64,000 nucleotides of DNA from GCA-016699835 sp964543905 (GTDB taxonomy: Bacteria; Planctomycetota; Phycisphaerae; Phycisphaerales; UBA1924): assembly GCA_964543905.1 (NCBI GenBank), contig CAZIZO010000014.1:18178-82177 (forward strand), in the 5' to 3' direction. Below the pieces are notes generated by a model. That model saw nothing but the letters and a program-made list of their open reading frames with translations, was not told the origin of the DNA and did no database searches. The first letter of the stretch is position 1, and each line of letters opens with the position of its first letter. A program made the position numbers and the translations under genes. Below are positions 1 to 12,980 of the stretch, in pieces.

Positions 1-2
1 GT

Positions 3-473
3 GCGGCCGTGAGTTTTCTCCAACCACTCTCGCTCCCTGAGGCCGAAGCCTGGTGGCGAACGGCCCTGGCCGATCTCCACCCCAGAGGGGCGGTCCTTGT
101 CGCGCGTGAGATGCCCCACGGCGCGGGATCGGGTGAGATCGTCGGCACGGTCCAACTCCAGCCCGCCTGGGCTCCCAACCAGCCCCACCGAGCCGAGGTG
201 TGCAAGATGATCGTCCATCGCCGAGCGCAGCGACGCGGGCTGGGGCGTCAACTCATGCTGGGCATCGAACGCGTCGCGGGTGAGCGGGGCTTTACGCTCC
301 TCACCCTCGACGCGCGCGCCGGCGGCGCGGCCGAGCGACTCTACCGCGCGCTGGGCTGGACGTTCGTCGGGACGATTCCCGACTACGCCCTTGACGCCGA
401 TGGCAACGGACGCCACGACACCGTCATCTTCTATCGACGCCTCGCGTCGTGCGACCCGCCGGCGCACGGATGA
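3..473 (+). CDS. GNAT-family N-acetyltransferase, 5'-truncated by the window edge
   Basis: The reading frame is open to the left edge, so the N-terminus lies outside the window. The GTG at position 9 is probably internal, because the text that follows it (SFLQPLSLPEAEAWW) matches the part of GNAT proteins that normally sits about 40-50 residues in. The acetyl-CoA binding segment RRAQRRGLGRQLM (motif A, R/QxxGxG/A) is present, followed by the usual beta-strand (LLTLDAR) and a late 'AERLYRALGW' helix-turn. Such enzymes transfer an acetyl group from acetyl-CoA to an amine; the substrate cannot be told from sequence. It ends 30 bp before a convergent RNHCP gene. Family assignment is strong, specificity unknown. 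Confidence 0.85.
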   Translation, partial: AAVSFLQPLSLPEAEAWWRTALADLHPRGAVLVAREMPHGAGSGEIVGTVQLQPAWAPNQPHRAEVCKMIVHRRAQRRGLGRQLMLGIERVAGERGFTLLTLDARAGGAAERLYRALGWTFVGTIPDYALDADGNGRHDTVIFYRRLASCDPPAHG

Positions 474-502
474 ACTCGATGCCGGAGCATGCCGTCGCAG
501 GC

Positions 503-859
503 TCAAGTCGGGGAACGCAGATCATCCAGCGGGAAGGCCGGGTTGGCGACGGGTCGCAACGCCAGCGCGAGGAGGGATCGCTCGTGGTCATCTCCCCCGA
601 TGCGATTGGTCTTGAGCGTTCCGCACCCGGAGCAGCGGTGCACGAGTGCCCACTCGCCGTCCTGTCGGACCTCGATGGCGATGGGCTCCATCGGTGCCCG
701 ACACGCGTTGCGACGATCCCCGGGCTCGTCGTCCAGATGGCGCGACCAGAGGCAGCGCGGACAATGGTTGCGATGCTTCGTGCCAAAGGTTCGAGATTCG
801 ACCGAGTGCTTGCAGACGATGCAGGTAAATGACGATTCCGTGTGGGCTTTGTGGGACAT
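503..859 (-). CDS. RNHCP zinc-ribbon domain protein
   Basis: This 118-residue protein carries the diagnostic RNHCPRC motif (residues 30-36) preceded by a CxxC pair (13-16) and followed by CSGCG (76-80), so two zinc-ribbon-like knuckles are likely. The arrangement matches the small RNHCP family, whose function is not known to me; the zinc binding is inferred from the cysteines. The chosen start gives MSHKAHTESSF, the usual position just before the first CxxC. It is convergent with the acetyltransferase and divergent from the ECF sigma gene. Confidence 0.8.
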   Translation of the reverse strand: MSHKAHTESSFTCIVCKHSVESRTFGTKHRNHCPRCLWSRHLDDEPGDRRNACRAPMEPIAIEVRQDGEWALVHRCSGCGTLKTNRIGGDDHERSLLALALRPVANPAFPLDDLRSPT

Positions 860-1234
860 GGGTCAAGACGATCGCCCCTGGTGCGCCGTGCATGGATAGC
901 CGCGGGCCTCATGGAGCGGGCGAGGGCGATCGGGCCCGCCCGTCTTGGCTACGGCGTGGAATGAGTTGAACGCAGGTCTTTGAAGGACGAGAAAGGGGCA
1001 GCAAAGCCGCCCGCGCCGATATTGCGCAAGCCGCTTTGTCCATTCTTCTCGAAGAACGTCCGAGACTTCGACCACACGAGCCGAAGATCCCGGAGAAGTT
1101 GTCAGGCAAGGACGGTCATTCGTGATCCCCATAGTGCCCGTTCGGCACGCGATGAGCATACCACGTTTTCCCGCCGACGCAAGTCGATTTTTCGTGCAAC
1201 GGCATGATTGGCCGTGACGATATGATGATGGAAT
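860..1234. other. Intergenic region between RNHCP gene and ECF sigma gene
   Basis: These 375 bp separate two divergent genes, so promoters for both should lie here. Short open frames occur on both strands, but they are rich in Arg/Ser/Pro and lack recognisable start signals, so I do not call a gene. No convincing hairpin or repeat was seen. Confidence 0.5.
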
Positions 1235-1858
1235 ATGGATGGAGGGAGTCCCGAGCCTGATCGCCGCGCACCTGCTGCCGAAGCGGTCACGCGTTTGCTC
1301 TCCGATCTGCAGTCGCCCAGCCCATCGCAGTCCAGGGAACTGCTGGAACTCGTGTACGGGCAACTCCGCGCGACCGCCCAAAGGATGATGTCCGGGGAGC
1401 GTCGAGACCACACGCTCAGCGCCACGGCCCTTGTCCACGAGGCGTACGCGAGGCTGGTGGGTGGGAACGACGTGGATTGGAAGAGCCGGGCGCACTTCTA
1501 CGCGGCCGCCGCCGAGGCGATGCGCCGAATTCTGATCGAGCACGCCCGATCTCGAAATCGCATCAAGCGGGGTGGCGACGGGAAGAACGAGGGGCCGCGG
1601 AAGGCCAGCCTGGACTATGCCTCCGTCGTGGACCTGGCGGCCAACGAAAGTCCGGACCAAATCCTGGCGCTCGACGAAGTCTTCCAGCGCCTGGAGCAGG
1701 ACGACCCCGAGGCCGCCGCGGTCGTGCGCCTTCGGTTCTTCGCGGGATTGAGCGTGGACGACGCGGCCCGCGCGCTCGACCTCTCGCCCCGGCAGGTCGA
1801 TCGCCTGTGGGCGTTCGCGCGCGCCAGGTTGTTCCGGATGCTCTCGCCCACCTCTTGA
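1235..1858 (+). CDS. ECF-family RNA polymerase sigma factor (planctomycete Sigma70_ECF type)
   Basis: The 207-residue protein contains the signature TLSATALVHEAY (residues 60-71) of the Sigma70_ECF family abundant in planctomycetes, within sigma region 2. It ends with a region 4 helix-turn-helix (about residues 160-205, LSVDDAARALDLSPRQVDRL) that should read the -35 element. The gene lies 18 bp upstream of a Ser/Thr kinase gene, probably in one operon. ECF-kinase pairing of this kind is common in planctomycetes and suggests that phosphorylation, rather than a classical anti-sigma factor, controls sigma activity. That regulatory link is inferred from context. No anti-sigma gene is visible nearby. 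Confidence 0.93.
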   Translation: MDGGSPEPDRRAPAAEAVTRLLSDLQSPSPSQSRELLELVYGQLRATAQRMMSGERRDHTLSATALVHEAYARLVGGNDVDWKSRAHFYAAAAEAMRRILIEHARSRNRIKRGGDGKNEGPRKASLDYASVVDLAANESPDQILALDEVFQRLEQDDPEAAAVVRLRFFAGLSVDDAARALDLSPRQVDRLWAFARARLFRMLSPTS

Positions 1859-1876
1859 TACGTCCTTCGTCACGCC

Positions 1877-5005
<3,129 letters not shown>

Positions 5006-5166
5006 TTTTTCTCCACCATGCGTTGGCTGCCGTCGCCGGGCGCCCGCGATCCGGTCGGGATGCTCGCTCCGATCACTCGAAATCCTGGCGCTCCCCCCGG
5101 CTCCCCGTCGCAGAGCGTGGCAACCGGCGGTCGTCCCGCCCTCATCCCAACGATCCGGAGGTCCCC

Positions 5167-8100
5167 ATGCCCTCGAATGCCACACTCGCTCGTCAACTCG
5201 TCCTTGCCTCGGTCGCCCTTTCCGGCCTGGCCACCAGCGTCCAAGCCCAGTGCCTGATCCAGAGCCCCACCAATACGGCCGTGTGTGCTGGGAATCCTGC
5301 GGTGTTCATCGCCCTTGGCGCCAACGAGCAGGTGGGTGGCACCTACCAGTGGTTCCGGAACGGGCAGATCATCCCCGGGGCCACCTCCCGCATCTACACC
5401 CTCCCGACCACGACCACGAACGACGGCGGCGCGTTGTTCACCGTCCGGTACTCCCGGAGCGGGCTCCCGCCCCTGATCCAGCCCTGCTCCGAAACCAGCG
5501 CGCCCGCTCGACTCGACGTCTACACCGGCCCGGTCATCGACCCCATCCCCGACCAGGGCGTCGCCGTCGGCACGCCCCTCGTGCTCTCCGTTTCCAATCG
5601 CGGCCCGGCACCCTCGTCCTACCAGTGGGAAAAGGACGGCGTGGAAATCCCCGGCGCGACCAGCGCCACCCTTCGCCTCGAGCCCTTCCAGGCCTCCGAC
5701 GCCGGTTCGTACACCTGCGTCGTCACCGTCTGCGGGACGCCGGGACGAAGCCGCGCCGCCCTCGTCACCGCACGCACCGATGCCACCGCCACCTCGTACT
5801 CCGAGTTCCTTCTTTCCACGACCGCGACCGAGATCGTCCGTTCGTCCTACGTTCGCACTCCAAACCCGCGCATGATCGGCGTGCTAGCCTCCATTCCTCG
5901 CCTCCTCGCGCGCAATCCCAACCTCACCGCCGCCCAACTCTCCCAGTTCATCACGCAGTACGACAGCGCCCTCCGCACCGCCTATCCGAGCGATCCCAAC
6001 CTTTTCCGCGGGTTCAACTTTCAGACGGCCGTCCGCTTCGTCGCCCGTGTCTCCATCCCGGGCGTGTACACCGACATCGGCGCCGACGTGCTCCGTGACC
6101 TCGGCCTCGACCCGCAAGGCGACAATCCCAACCGTGAGCGACAGATGGCGGCCTTCCAGGACGCCAAGGTCCACAGTTTCGCCGCCAGCGACGACGTCGC
6201 CCAGGTCCTCCAGAACCTCTTCCAGAACAAGGACGCCACGGGCCGCTCGACTGGGCTCGGCGCGGCTCAGGCCGCCGCGTATCTGCGCTCCCTGAGCATC
6301 GAGCCCTATCCCTCCCGCGAACAACTCGCGGCCAACTTCCCCGAAGTCCTTGTCGCCCTGAACATGATGCCCGACACGCCCGAAGCCTTCTACCAGGAAC
6401 TCGCCGCGGGCTTCCCCACCATTCGCGCCCAGATCGACAGCGAGATCGGCGTCGTCCGCGCCAAGATCGCCCAGCAGGTGGGCCTCATCGACGACATCCT
6501 CGCCCAGCAACCCACCCTCGCGGACACCGTCAACACGTCCCGTACGCGAGCCGATATCGTCAACGCCGCGCTCGCCCAACGCCAGGCCGATCTCCTCGAA
6601 ATCTCCCGCTCGCGGTCCATCCTCTCCTTCGGCACCACCGCGATGCTCCGGGGCACCATCGAGCAGCAGCAGATCGCCACCACACGACGCGAGTTCTCCA
6701 ACGTCACCATCCAGGTCGCCACCAGCACCGTCGACACCGTGAGCACGGGGCTCTACGGCGCCGGCACCATCCTCTCCGGCATCGGGAGTTTCGCCCAGGG
6801 GCCCACCGGGATCGTCAGCGGCATCGGGAACATCATCGCCGGCACCAGCACCCTCCTCCCCCTCTTCATCGACGACACCTCCAACGTTCCCTCCGCCGAC
6901 CAGCAGATCCGCGACGCCATTACCGACGTCCAGAACCAGATGGAGCAGTTCCGCGTCGAGATGGTTGATCGCTTCAATCGCATCGACGCCACCCTCCTTG
7001 CCACCTACGACGCCGTCAACCAGGGCTTCGAGGCCGTCACCCTCCAACTCCAGGGCATCGACCAGAGCCTGTCCGAAGTTCAGCAGGACCTCGCCCTCGC
7101 CAACTCCAACCTCGCTCGATTCGAGCAAAACCTCTACGGGATCCTCAACGATGGCTTCAACATTTTCTTCCGCACCGACATGAACACCGCCATCGGCTAT
7201 CGCCAGCGCTTCGGCTTCGACATGCCCCCGAGCGACTTCGCCCGCTTCGAAGGAAACTTCTGGTCCTACGCCACCGACTACTGCGACGACGTGGGGTACG
7301 CCGGCACCGACTCCCTCCCCTACGACGCCACGGGCCTGACCCAACTGACCTTCAACAACTCCAACCCCATCGGCCTCCAGATCAACGGCCTGCGCACGTT
7401 CCCCAGCCAACTCGGGCTCTCGACCCTCGGCTCCCAGCGCACCGCCAACCCCACCTCCTGGTCCCTCAACGCCGACACCTACGCCCAACTCGCGCGAGAG
7501 AATCCCTGGTACTTCGCCCCCGTCGCCGACAGCCCCGAGCAGCGCATCAACTCCATCCTCACCGTCGGACAGCGCGCCCAGAACGTCATGTCCGCCGCCA
7601 AGAGCACCGCCCTCTTCAACCAACTCATCGACGGTCCGGGCGGGCTCACCTCGCGTCTCAACACCCTGGCCGCCAACGCCGACGGCGCCCTTCCGCTCTA
7701 TCTCAACAGCCTCGGCCTCGGCGCCATCAACCCCTGGGGCGGCCCCAGCCAGTCCGTGAACGCCGCCCTCACCCCCGCCAACACCGCGATGCGAGAATAC
7801 AACTCCACCTGCGCCGGCACCTTCTGCAACAGCCGCACGCCCCTCGACGGCCAAGCCAACGCCGTCTGGATTGACGCCTTCCTCCCCGCTCCGTACAAAC
7901 TCGCCTCCCATCTCGGGCTGACCAATCGCAACATCTCCAAGTATCACTTCACCTACCGCGTCGCCAACTCCAACGGCAACCAATCCCCGCTCGAGCCCTG
8001 GACGCTCGACAGCAGCGGACAGGTCTATCGCGCCACCATTGATGTCGAACTCTGGTGGAATCCCACCGATCAGGGACTCTTTGGCAACGTCTACATCCCG

Positions 8101-9645
8101 GGAGACAACCGCGGCATGTTCCTGGTCGCCACCCGTCGCTTCCAGATGATCATGCGTCCCAACACCCCCGGGCGCACTTCCTGGCCCATCGACTCCTTCA
8201 AGGCGATCTGGGGACCGGAGCATCGTCTCTCCGACATGCCCACCATGAACGGCTACACCTACCAACGCTTCTTCGACAACGACAGCACCGGGATCACCTT
8301 CACCAACTCCAACGGCACCGCCCCGCTCCGCGCCATGGATGAACAGGGGGTCATCGTCCCCGTCTGGACCGCCACCACCATCATCAACCAGGACTCCCTT
8401 ACCCAGGTCACCAACGAAGTCAACAACCGTCTCCGTCAACTCCAGGCCGGCTACTTCGATCGCCTCGTCCAGGCCCTCGGCAACGGCGCCGACCTCGCCA
8501 ACATCCGTGGTGCCGCCGACCTTGCCTCCGTGAATGTCAAACTCATCGACGCTTACCTCTCCATCGCCTGCCCCGAATCCATGCTGCAGAGCGATCTCCT
8601 CCGCGGCTCGCTCCGCGGCTACGAACTCGGGATGGATCGCTCCGCCTTCCAAACCTGGTTCGCCAATCTCCGCGATCAGGTCAACGCCCTCCCCAACAAC
8701 ACCCCGGCGCCCACCGTTCGCCCCAACCCCGCGACCGAACTGACCCGTCGCCTCAACCTCTTCCGCCCCGAACTCGCCGCCGCCCTCGCTCGTCCCCAAG
8801 AGGTCTACCCCTTCATGGCCTGGACACTCGCCAGCCTCCAGAACCTCCAGCAGACCGCCAAGAAACTCGCCCGCGACGACCAGTTCATCACGCCTCCCAA
8901 CACCACCCTCACCGTTCCTTCCCCGGGCGTCCTTGCCAACGACCAGCGTCAGGCCGGCGCGTCCGTCACCGCCGTCCTGCTCAACGCCCCAGCCTCGGGA
9001 ACCCTCAACCTCAATCCCAACGGCGGATTCACCTACACGCCCGCTCCCTCCTTCACCGGCCAGGTCTCATTCACCTACCGCGCCCGCGGCGAAGTCGCCA
9101 CCCAGAGCGGGACCAGCATCGTCTTCTCCGATCCCGCCACCGTCCTCATCACCGTCCAGCCCTGCGCTCCCTCCATCATCGACCAACCCGACAGCCTCCC
9201 CTTCACCCAGGGCTCCGTCGCCGCCTTCCGCGTTGAAGTCGCGCCCACCCTCACCCAGCCCTCCTATCAGTGGCGTCACGACGGCCTCCCGCTCGCCAAC
9301 GGCTCCCGCGTCTTCGGTGCTCAAAGCCCCGCGCTCATCGTCACCAACCTCTCCACCGACGACCTCGGCCGATACGACTGCCTCGTGACCTCCGCTTGCG
9401 GGAGCGTCCTCTCTTCCCCCGCCTTCCTCGGTGCCGCCTGCGTCGCCGACGTCGACGACGGCACCGGCACCGGCACTCCCGACGGCGGCGTCACCATCGA
9501 CGACCTGCTCTTCTACCTCTCCGTCTACACCCTCGGCGATTCCCGCGCGGACGTCGATGACGGCTCCAGCACCGGAACCCGCGACGGCGGCGTCACCATC
9601 GACGATCTCCTCTTCTTCGTCGCTCGATACGCCGACGGCTGCTGA
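5167..9645 (+). CDS. Giant secreted Ig-like protein with dockerin-like C-terminal tail
   Basis: The start at 5167 follows a GGAGG box and gives a signal peptide (MPSNATLARQLVLASVALSG, likely cut after VQAQ). Two Ig-like domains come first (about residues 25-210, each with YQW and DGG/SDAG-type sheets). A long helical region follows, with a coiled-coil-like stretch around 583-660. Near the C-terminus are a cadherin-like/VCBS-like domain (about 1240-1320, VLANDQ and FTYTP) and a third Ig-like domain. The last ~65 residues are a duplicated ADVDDGT..DGGVTIDDLLFYL motif ending in GC, shared with four other proteins in this window. It is 1492 residues long and probably exported and surface-attached. 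No enzymatic motif was found; adhesion or a structural role is a guess. A 160-bp leader separates it from the kinase gene, and a strong terminator follows. Confidence 0.85.
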   Translation: MPSNATLARQLVLASVALSGLATSVQAQCLIQSPTNTAVCAGNPAVFIALGANEQVGGTYQWFRNGQIIPGATSRIYTLPTTTTNDGGALFTVRYSRSGLPPLIQPCSETSAPARLDVYTGPVIDPIPDQGVAVGTPLVLSVSNRGPAPSSYQWEKDGVEIPGATSATLRLEPFQASDAGSYTCVVTVCGTPGRSRAALVTARTDATATSYSEFLLSTTATEIVRSSYVRTPNPRMIGVLASIPRLLARNPNLTAAQLSQFITQYDSALRTAYPSDPNLFRGFNFQTAVRFVARVSIPGVYTDIGADVLRDLGLDPQGDNPNRERQMAAFQDAKVHSFAASDDVAQVLQNLFQNKDATGRSTGLGAAQAAAYLRSLSIEPYPSREQLAANFPEVLVALNMMPDTPEAFYQELAAGFPTIRAQIDSEIGVVRAKIAQQVGLIDDILAQQPTLADTVNTSRTRADIVNAALAQRQADLLEISRSRSILSFGTTAMLRGTIEQQQIATTRREFSNVTIQVATSTVDTVSTGLYGAGTILSGIGSFAQGPTGIVSGIGNIIAGTSTLLPLFIDDTSNVPSADQQIRDAITDVQNQMEQFRVEMVDRFNRIDATLLATYDAVNQGFEAVTLQLQGIDQSLSEVQQDLALANSNLARFEQNLYGILNDGFNIFFRTDMNTAIGYRQRFGFDMPPSDFARFEGNFWSYATDYCDDVGYAGTDSLPYDATGLTQLTFNNSNPIGLQINGLRTFPSQLGLSTLGSQRTANPTSWSLNADTYAQLARENPWYFAPVADSPEQRINSILTVGQRAQNVMSAAKSTALFNQLIDGPGGLTSRLNTLAANADGALPLYLNSLGLGAINPWGGPSQSVNAALTPANTAMREYNSTCAGTFCNSRTPLDGQANAVWIDAFLPAPYKLASHLGLTNRNISKYHFTYRVANSNGNQSPLEPWTLDSSGQVYRATIDVELWWNPTDQGLFGNVYIPGDNRGMFLVATRRFQMIMRPNTPGRTSWPIDSFKAIWGPEHRLSDMPTMNGYTYQRFFDNDSTGITFTNSNGTAPLRAMDEQGVIVPVWTATTIINQDSLTQVTNEVNNRLRQLQAGYFDRLVQALGNGADLANIRGAADLASVNVKLIDAYLSIACPESMLQSDLLRGSLRGYELGMDRSAFQTWFANLRDQVNALPNNTPAPTVRPNPATELTRRLNLFRPELAAALARPQEVYPFMAWTLASLQNLQQTAKKLARDDQFITPPNTTLTVPSPGVLANDQRQAGASVTAVLLNAPASGTLNLNPNGGFTYTPAPSFTGQVSFTYRARGEVATQSGTSIVFSDPATVLITVQPCAPSIIDQPDSLPFTQGSVAAFRVEVAPTLTQPSYQWRHDGLPLANGSRVFGAQSPALIVTNLSTDDLGRYDCLVTSACGSVLSSPAFLGAACVADVDDGTGTGTPDGGVTIDDLLFYLSVYTLGDSRADVDDGSSTGTRDGGVTIDDLLFFVARYADGC

Positions 9646-9685
9646 GCCCCCGCCTCGCAGACCCGAGACGCTCTCCATCGAGTTA

Positions 9686-9713
9686 CCCGGCCCCGCCCAC
9701 CCGCGGGGCCGGG
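9686..9713 (+). terminator. Rho-independent-type terminator after giant Ig-like protein
   Basis: A perfect 11-bp stem (CCCGGCCCCGC / GCGGGGCCGGG) with a 6-nt loop is followed by CTCTCTTT. It lies 40 bp past the stop codon at 9645. The U-tract is imperfect, but the stem is very stable. Confidence 0.75.
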
Positions 9714-9769
9714 CTCTCTTTGCCTCCGTCTCCGCAGTTCTTCATGGGACGTACCCCTATTCTCCGCCC

Positions 9770-10120
9770 ATGGCCGACTCCACCTCCCTCCAGACATCTA
9801 TCCAAGGCAGCGTCTCCATCGCGCGCATTACCACCGAAAAAATGGGCGGCTTCGAGGCCCCCGCCCTCACCACCGAACTCATCGCCCTCGTCGAATCCCA
9901 GCCCTGGCCCATCGTCGTCGATCTTTCCGCCGTGCAGATCCTCGGCTCGCAGGGCATCGGCGTCCTCCTCAACCTCCGCAAGGCGTGCGACGCACGCAAG
10001 CGGCATCTCGCCCTCGCGGGCGTCTCCGAGGAGATCATGATGATGCTCAAAATCTCCGCCCTCACGAAACTCTTCACCATCAAGGGCTCGATCGACGACG
10101 CCATCAAGGCCGTGAAGTAG
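9770..10120 (+). CDS. STAS-domain protein (anti-sigma-factor antagonist type)
   Basis: This 116-residue single-domain protein shows the STAS fold pattern: a strand, then IVVDLSAVQILGSQGIGVLL (about residues 47-66), then a helix, ending in the TIKGSIDDAIKAV helix typical of SpoIIAA-like proteins. The residue phosphorylated in SpoIIAA is the first Ser of a D-S-S/T motif. Here the loop reads LGSQG, so a serine is kept at about that position. Family members bind kinase-type anti-sigma factors and release sigma. No partner anti-sigma kinase is encoded nearby, so the partner is unknown. The open frame extends upstream, but the ATG at 9770 is the only start giving a standard STAS length and lies after the terminator. 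Confidence 0.85.
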   Translation: MADSTSLQTSIQGSVSIARITTEKMGGFEAPALTTELIALVESQPWPIVVDLSAVQILGSQGIGVLLNLRKACDARKRHLALAGVSEEIMMMLKISALTKLFTIKGSIDDAIKAVK

Positions 10121-10225
10121 CCGCGCCAGGGTGGAGAAGGCGTCCGAAGCCCTCGGTCCGACCCGGGCCCCGCCTCGTGTGCGGCGCCGGAGTCCTTCTC
10201 CCCTCTTCCTACACTCTCCACATCC

Positions 10226-12316
10226 ATGCTCCCGCGTCCCACCAGCAGCCTTCGCCGATATCGCGACTACCTCGCCAAACGAAAGACCGACAAGGAGGAC
10301 GCCAAGAGGCAGCCCAACGGAAAGGGCGACGACAAACTCAAACGCTCCCGGTCCTTCTTCGAAATCTTCCGCCACTTCTGGTTGCTCCTCGGCGAACATC
10401 GCGCCACCGTCTTCGCCGCCCTCACCACCCTCTCCACCGTCACCCTCATCGGCCTCGCGATCCCCGCCTCCACCAAGGTGGCCCTCGACTACATCCTCAC
10501 CGACCATCCCGGGCCCAGCGGCCTCCCCGCGTTCGTCCGTGATCGCCTCGGGATCGACGCCGACCCCGCCCACATCCCGCCTGAACTCCGCGAACGTCTC
10601 CTCTGGGAACTCGGCGCCCTCATGATCGCCCTCGCGATCCTCGGGGTCTCCCTCGGGACTTGGGGCCGCTTCCAGATGACGCGCCTCACCAAGCGCGTGC
10701 AGATCAAACTCCGACACCTCGCCTTCGACCACGCCGCCCGACTTCCGCTCTACCGAATCCATCAGCACAAGTCCGGAGGCATGGCCAGCATCCTGCGCGA
10801 CGACGCCTCCCAGGCCGGCGACCTCCTCTTCTCCATGATCTACAACCCCTGGCGCGCCGTCGTCCAACTCGCCGGCACGCTCGTCATCCTCGCCGCCGTC
10901 GATTGGCGCATGCTCGCCGGCGCCTTCGCGCTCCTCCCCGCCACCTGGATCACCCACAGAACCTGGATCAGCCGGATCCGTCCCGTCTACCGCGACATCA
11001 AGCACGTTCGACAGGGCATCGACGCCGCCACCACCGAAGCCTTCGGCGGCATGCGCGTCGTCCGAGGCTTCGGCAAGGAACGCGCCGAAATCGTCCGCTT
11101 CGGACTCGCCCAGCACCTCATGGCGCGCCAAGAGATCCTCGTCTGGAGGTGGTCGCGCACCATCGAGGTCGCCTGGGCCGTCCTCATCCCCTTCGCATCC
11201 GCCGCCGTGCTCGTCTACGGCGGAAAACAAGTCATCCGCGGGAGCCTCACCATCGGCGACGTGATGATGTTCTCCACCTACCTCCTCATGCTCCTCGGGC
11301 CTCTCGAAACCCTGACCTCCACCGCCGCCAACATCCAAGGGAACCTCGCCGGCTTCGATCGCGTCCTCGATCTCCTCAACGAGCCCGAAGAGTTTGCCGA
11401 GGCTTCCCCCGCCCACGCTCGAAAGATCTCCCGTCACGAAGCCCGCGGCGAGATCGAACTCCGCGACGTGTCCTTTGAGTACCCCAAGCCCAAGGCCAAG
11501 CCCGCGCCCGTCGCCGCCTCGGGAGCCGCGCACGTTCCAGATCCATCTCCTCGCGATCCCCACCTCAATGGGACCATCGCCCCAACCGCCTCGGAACGCC
11601 CCGCCGAGCCTGTCCTCCAGCACATCAACCTCCACGTCCGCGCGGGCGAGACCATCGCCCTCGTCGGTCCCTCCGGGTCCGGCAAAACCACCCTCTGCAA
11701 CCTGATCGCACGCTTTTACGACCCCACCCATGGCTCCATCCTCTTCGATCACACCGATCTGAGGCAGATCGACGTTCACTCCTATCGCCGCCTCCTCGGC
11801 ATCGTCGAGCAAGATGTCTTCCTCTTCGATGGGACCGTTGCTGAGAACATCGCTTACGCCAAGCGAGACGCCTCCGATGAGGAGATCCAACTGGCCGCCG
11901 CCAACGCCAACGCCGCCGACTTCATCCACAAACTCGACAAGGGCTACGACACCGTCATCGGCGAGCGCGGCGTCCGTCTCAGCGGCGGCCAGAAACAGCG
12001 CCTCGCCATCGCCCGCGCCCTGCTTGCGGATCCTGTCGTCCTCATCCTGGACGAGGCGACCAGCAACCTCGACGCCGAGAGCGAGGCCGCCATCCAGCAG
12101 AGCCTCGCACGCCTCATGAAGGGCCGAACCTGCTTCGTGATCGCCCACCGCCTCAGCACGATCCGCCACGCCGATCGCATCGTCGTCCTCGACCACGGTC
12201 AAGTGCAGGAGATCGGTCCGCACGACGAACTGCTCGCCCGCGGCGGTCGCTACGCCGATCTCCTTCGCGCCCAACTTGATGGCCGTCCGGCGCTCCCGCA
12301 AGGTTCCGATCGCTAG
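10226..12316 (+). CDS. ABC transporter, fused permease-ATPase (MsbA/lipid or multidrug exporter type)
   Basis: This 696-residue half-transporter has an N-terminal six-helix ABC membrane domain (about residues 60-390) and a C-terminal ATPase. Walker A GPSGSGKTT begins at about 481, the signature LSGGQ at 585 and Walker B VVLILDEATSNLD at about 603-615, followed by the H-loop FVIAHRLS. About 50 Pro/Ala-rich residues (about 420-465) separate the last conserved strand of the ATPase start (IELRDVSFEYPK) from the resumption of the domain, an insertion longer than usual in MsbA. It should act as a homodimer at the inner membrane, exporting lipids or hydrophobic compounds; the substrate is not shown by sequence. 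It lies about 100 bp after the STAS gene on the same strand. Confidence 0.92.
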   Translation: MLPRPTSSLRRYRDYLAKRKTDKEDAKRQPNGKGDDKLKRSRSFFEIFRHFWLLLGEHRATVFAALTTLSTVTLIGLAIPASTKVALDYILTDHPGPSGLPAFVRDRLGIDADPAHIPPELRERLLWELGALMIALAILGVSLGTWGRFQMTRLTKRVQIKLRHLAFDHAARLPLYRIHQHKSGGMASILRDDASQAGDLLFSMIYNPWRAVVQLAGTLVILAAVDWRMLAGAFALLPATWITHRTWISRIRPVYRDIKHVRQGIDAATTEAFGGMRVVRGFGKERAEIVRFGLAQHLMARQEILVWRWSRTIEVAWAVLIPFASAAVLVYGGKQVIRGSLTIGDVMMFSTYLLMLLGPLETLTSTAANIQGNLAGFDRVLDLLNEPEEFAEASPAHARKISRHEARGEIELRDVSFEYPKPKAKPAPVAASGAAHVPDPSPRDPHLNGTIAPTASERPAEPVLQHINLHVRAGETIALVGPSGSGKTTLCNLIARFYDPTHGSILFDHTDLRQIDVHSYRRLLGIVEQDVFLFDGTVAENIAYAKRDASDEEIQLAAANANAADFIHKLDKGYDTVIGERGVRLSGGQKQRLAIARALLADPVVLILDEATSNLDAESEAAIQQSLARLMKGRTCFVIAHRLSTIRHADRIVVLDHGQVQEIGPHDELLARGGRYADLLRAQLDGRPALPQGSDR

Positions 12317-12437
12317 ACGCTCGTCAGACGAGTGCATGGGCACGATCGTTCTCGGACGTCGGCCCGCTCCTCTGCGGGTTCTTCAGCCTTGCGTTCCCGC
12401 ACAAGCCTACCATCCGGTCAGTACGTTGAGTGGGCGC

Positions 12438-12842
12438 ATGACCCGTCTCCTTTCCATCTTCCTCGCGTTCACGCAAGTGCTCTGGGGCCTGCCCTGGCAA
12501 GCGGCAGAAGTCGAGTCGACTTGCGGCCCGGCGTCCCCCTCCTCGTGCTGCTGCGAAGAAGCCGGGGCTTGCTGCGCCGTGCCCGAAGAGTCCGCCCCGT
12601 GCCGACCCGGTGCGCCGAGCCGCTGCACGCCAACCTCGCCGTGTTGCTCGTGCTACCTGCCCAACTCCCGCGTGCGCCTCATCGCACGTGCCGATCGGTC
12701 CCGTGCCGAGCGCGCCGCCTTTCCCTCCAGCGGACGAATCTGGCGCGAGCGCTCGCACCAACTCGAGCGGGCCTCGCACCTCTCCCCCGAACCCGCCGAC
12801 GCTTCGACTCGTCGTGCTTTTCTGTGCATCTGGACCACCTAG
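12438..12842 (+). CDS. Small Cys-rich exported protein of unknown function
   Basis: The 134-residue product starts with a hydrophobic segment (TRLLSIFLAFTQVLWGLPW) that can serve as a signal peptide or membrane anchor. A cluster of cysteines follows (CCC at 37-39, CC at 45-46, then C55, C63, CC at 69-70, C72). The C-terminal half is Arg/Ser/Glu-rich with no known domain. Two further Cys-rich exported products are encoded downstream on the same strand, so a role in binding a thiophilic metal (copper or zinc) is plausible. I do not recognise the family. The in-frame start at 12438 places the hydrophobic segment at the N-terminus. Confidence 0.6.
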   Translation: MTRLLSIFLAFTQVLWGLPWQAAEVESTCGPASPSSCCCEEAGACCAVPEESAPCRPGAPSRCTPTSPCCSCYLPNSRVRLIARADRSRAERAAFPSSGRIWRERSHQLERASHLSPEPADASTRRAFLCIWTT

Positions 12843-12980
12843 CGCCCGCGCTCCTCGGGTCGCTTCACGCCGCGCTCACGCGAGGCGTGCCTTCTCATGT
12901 CCAGTGTCAATCCAACGCGACCGCCCGCCCGTCCGGCGTGCGCGTCGCCGACCATGCCGTCTCTTTGACAGGAGTTTTCC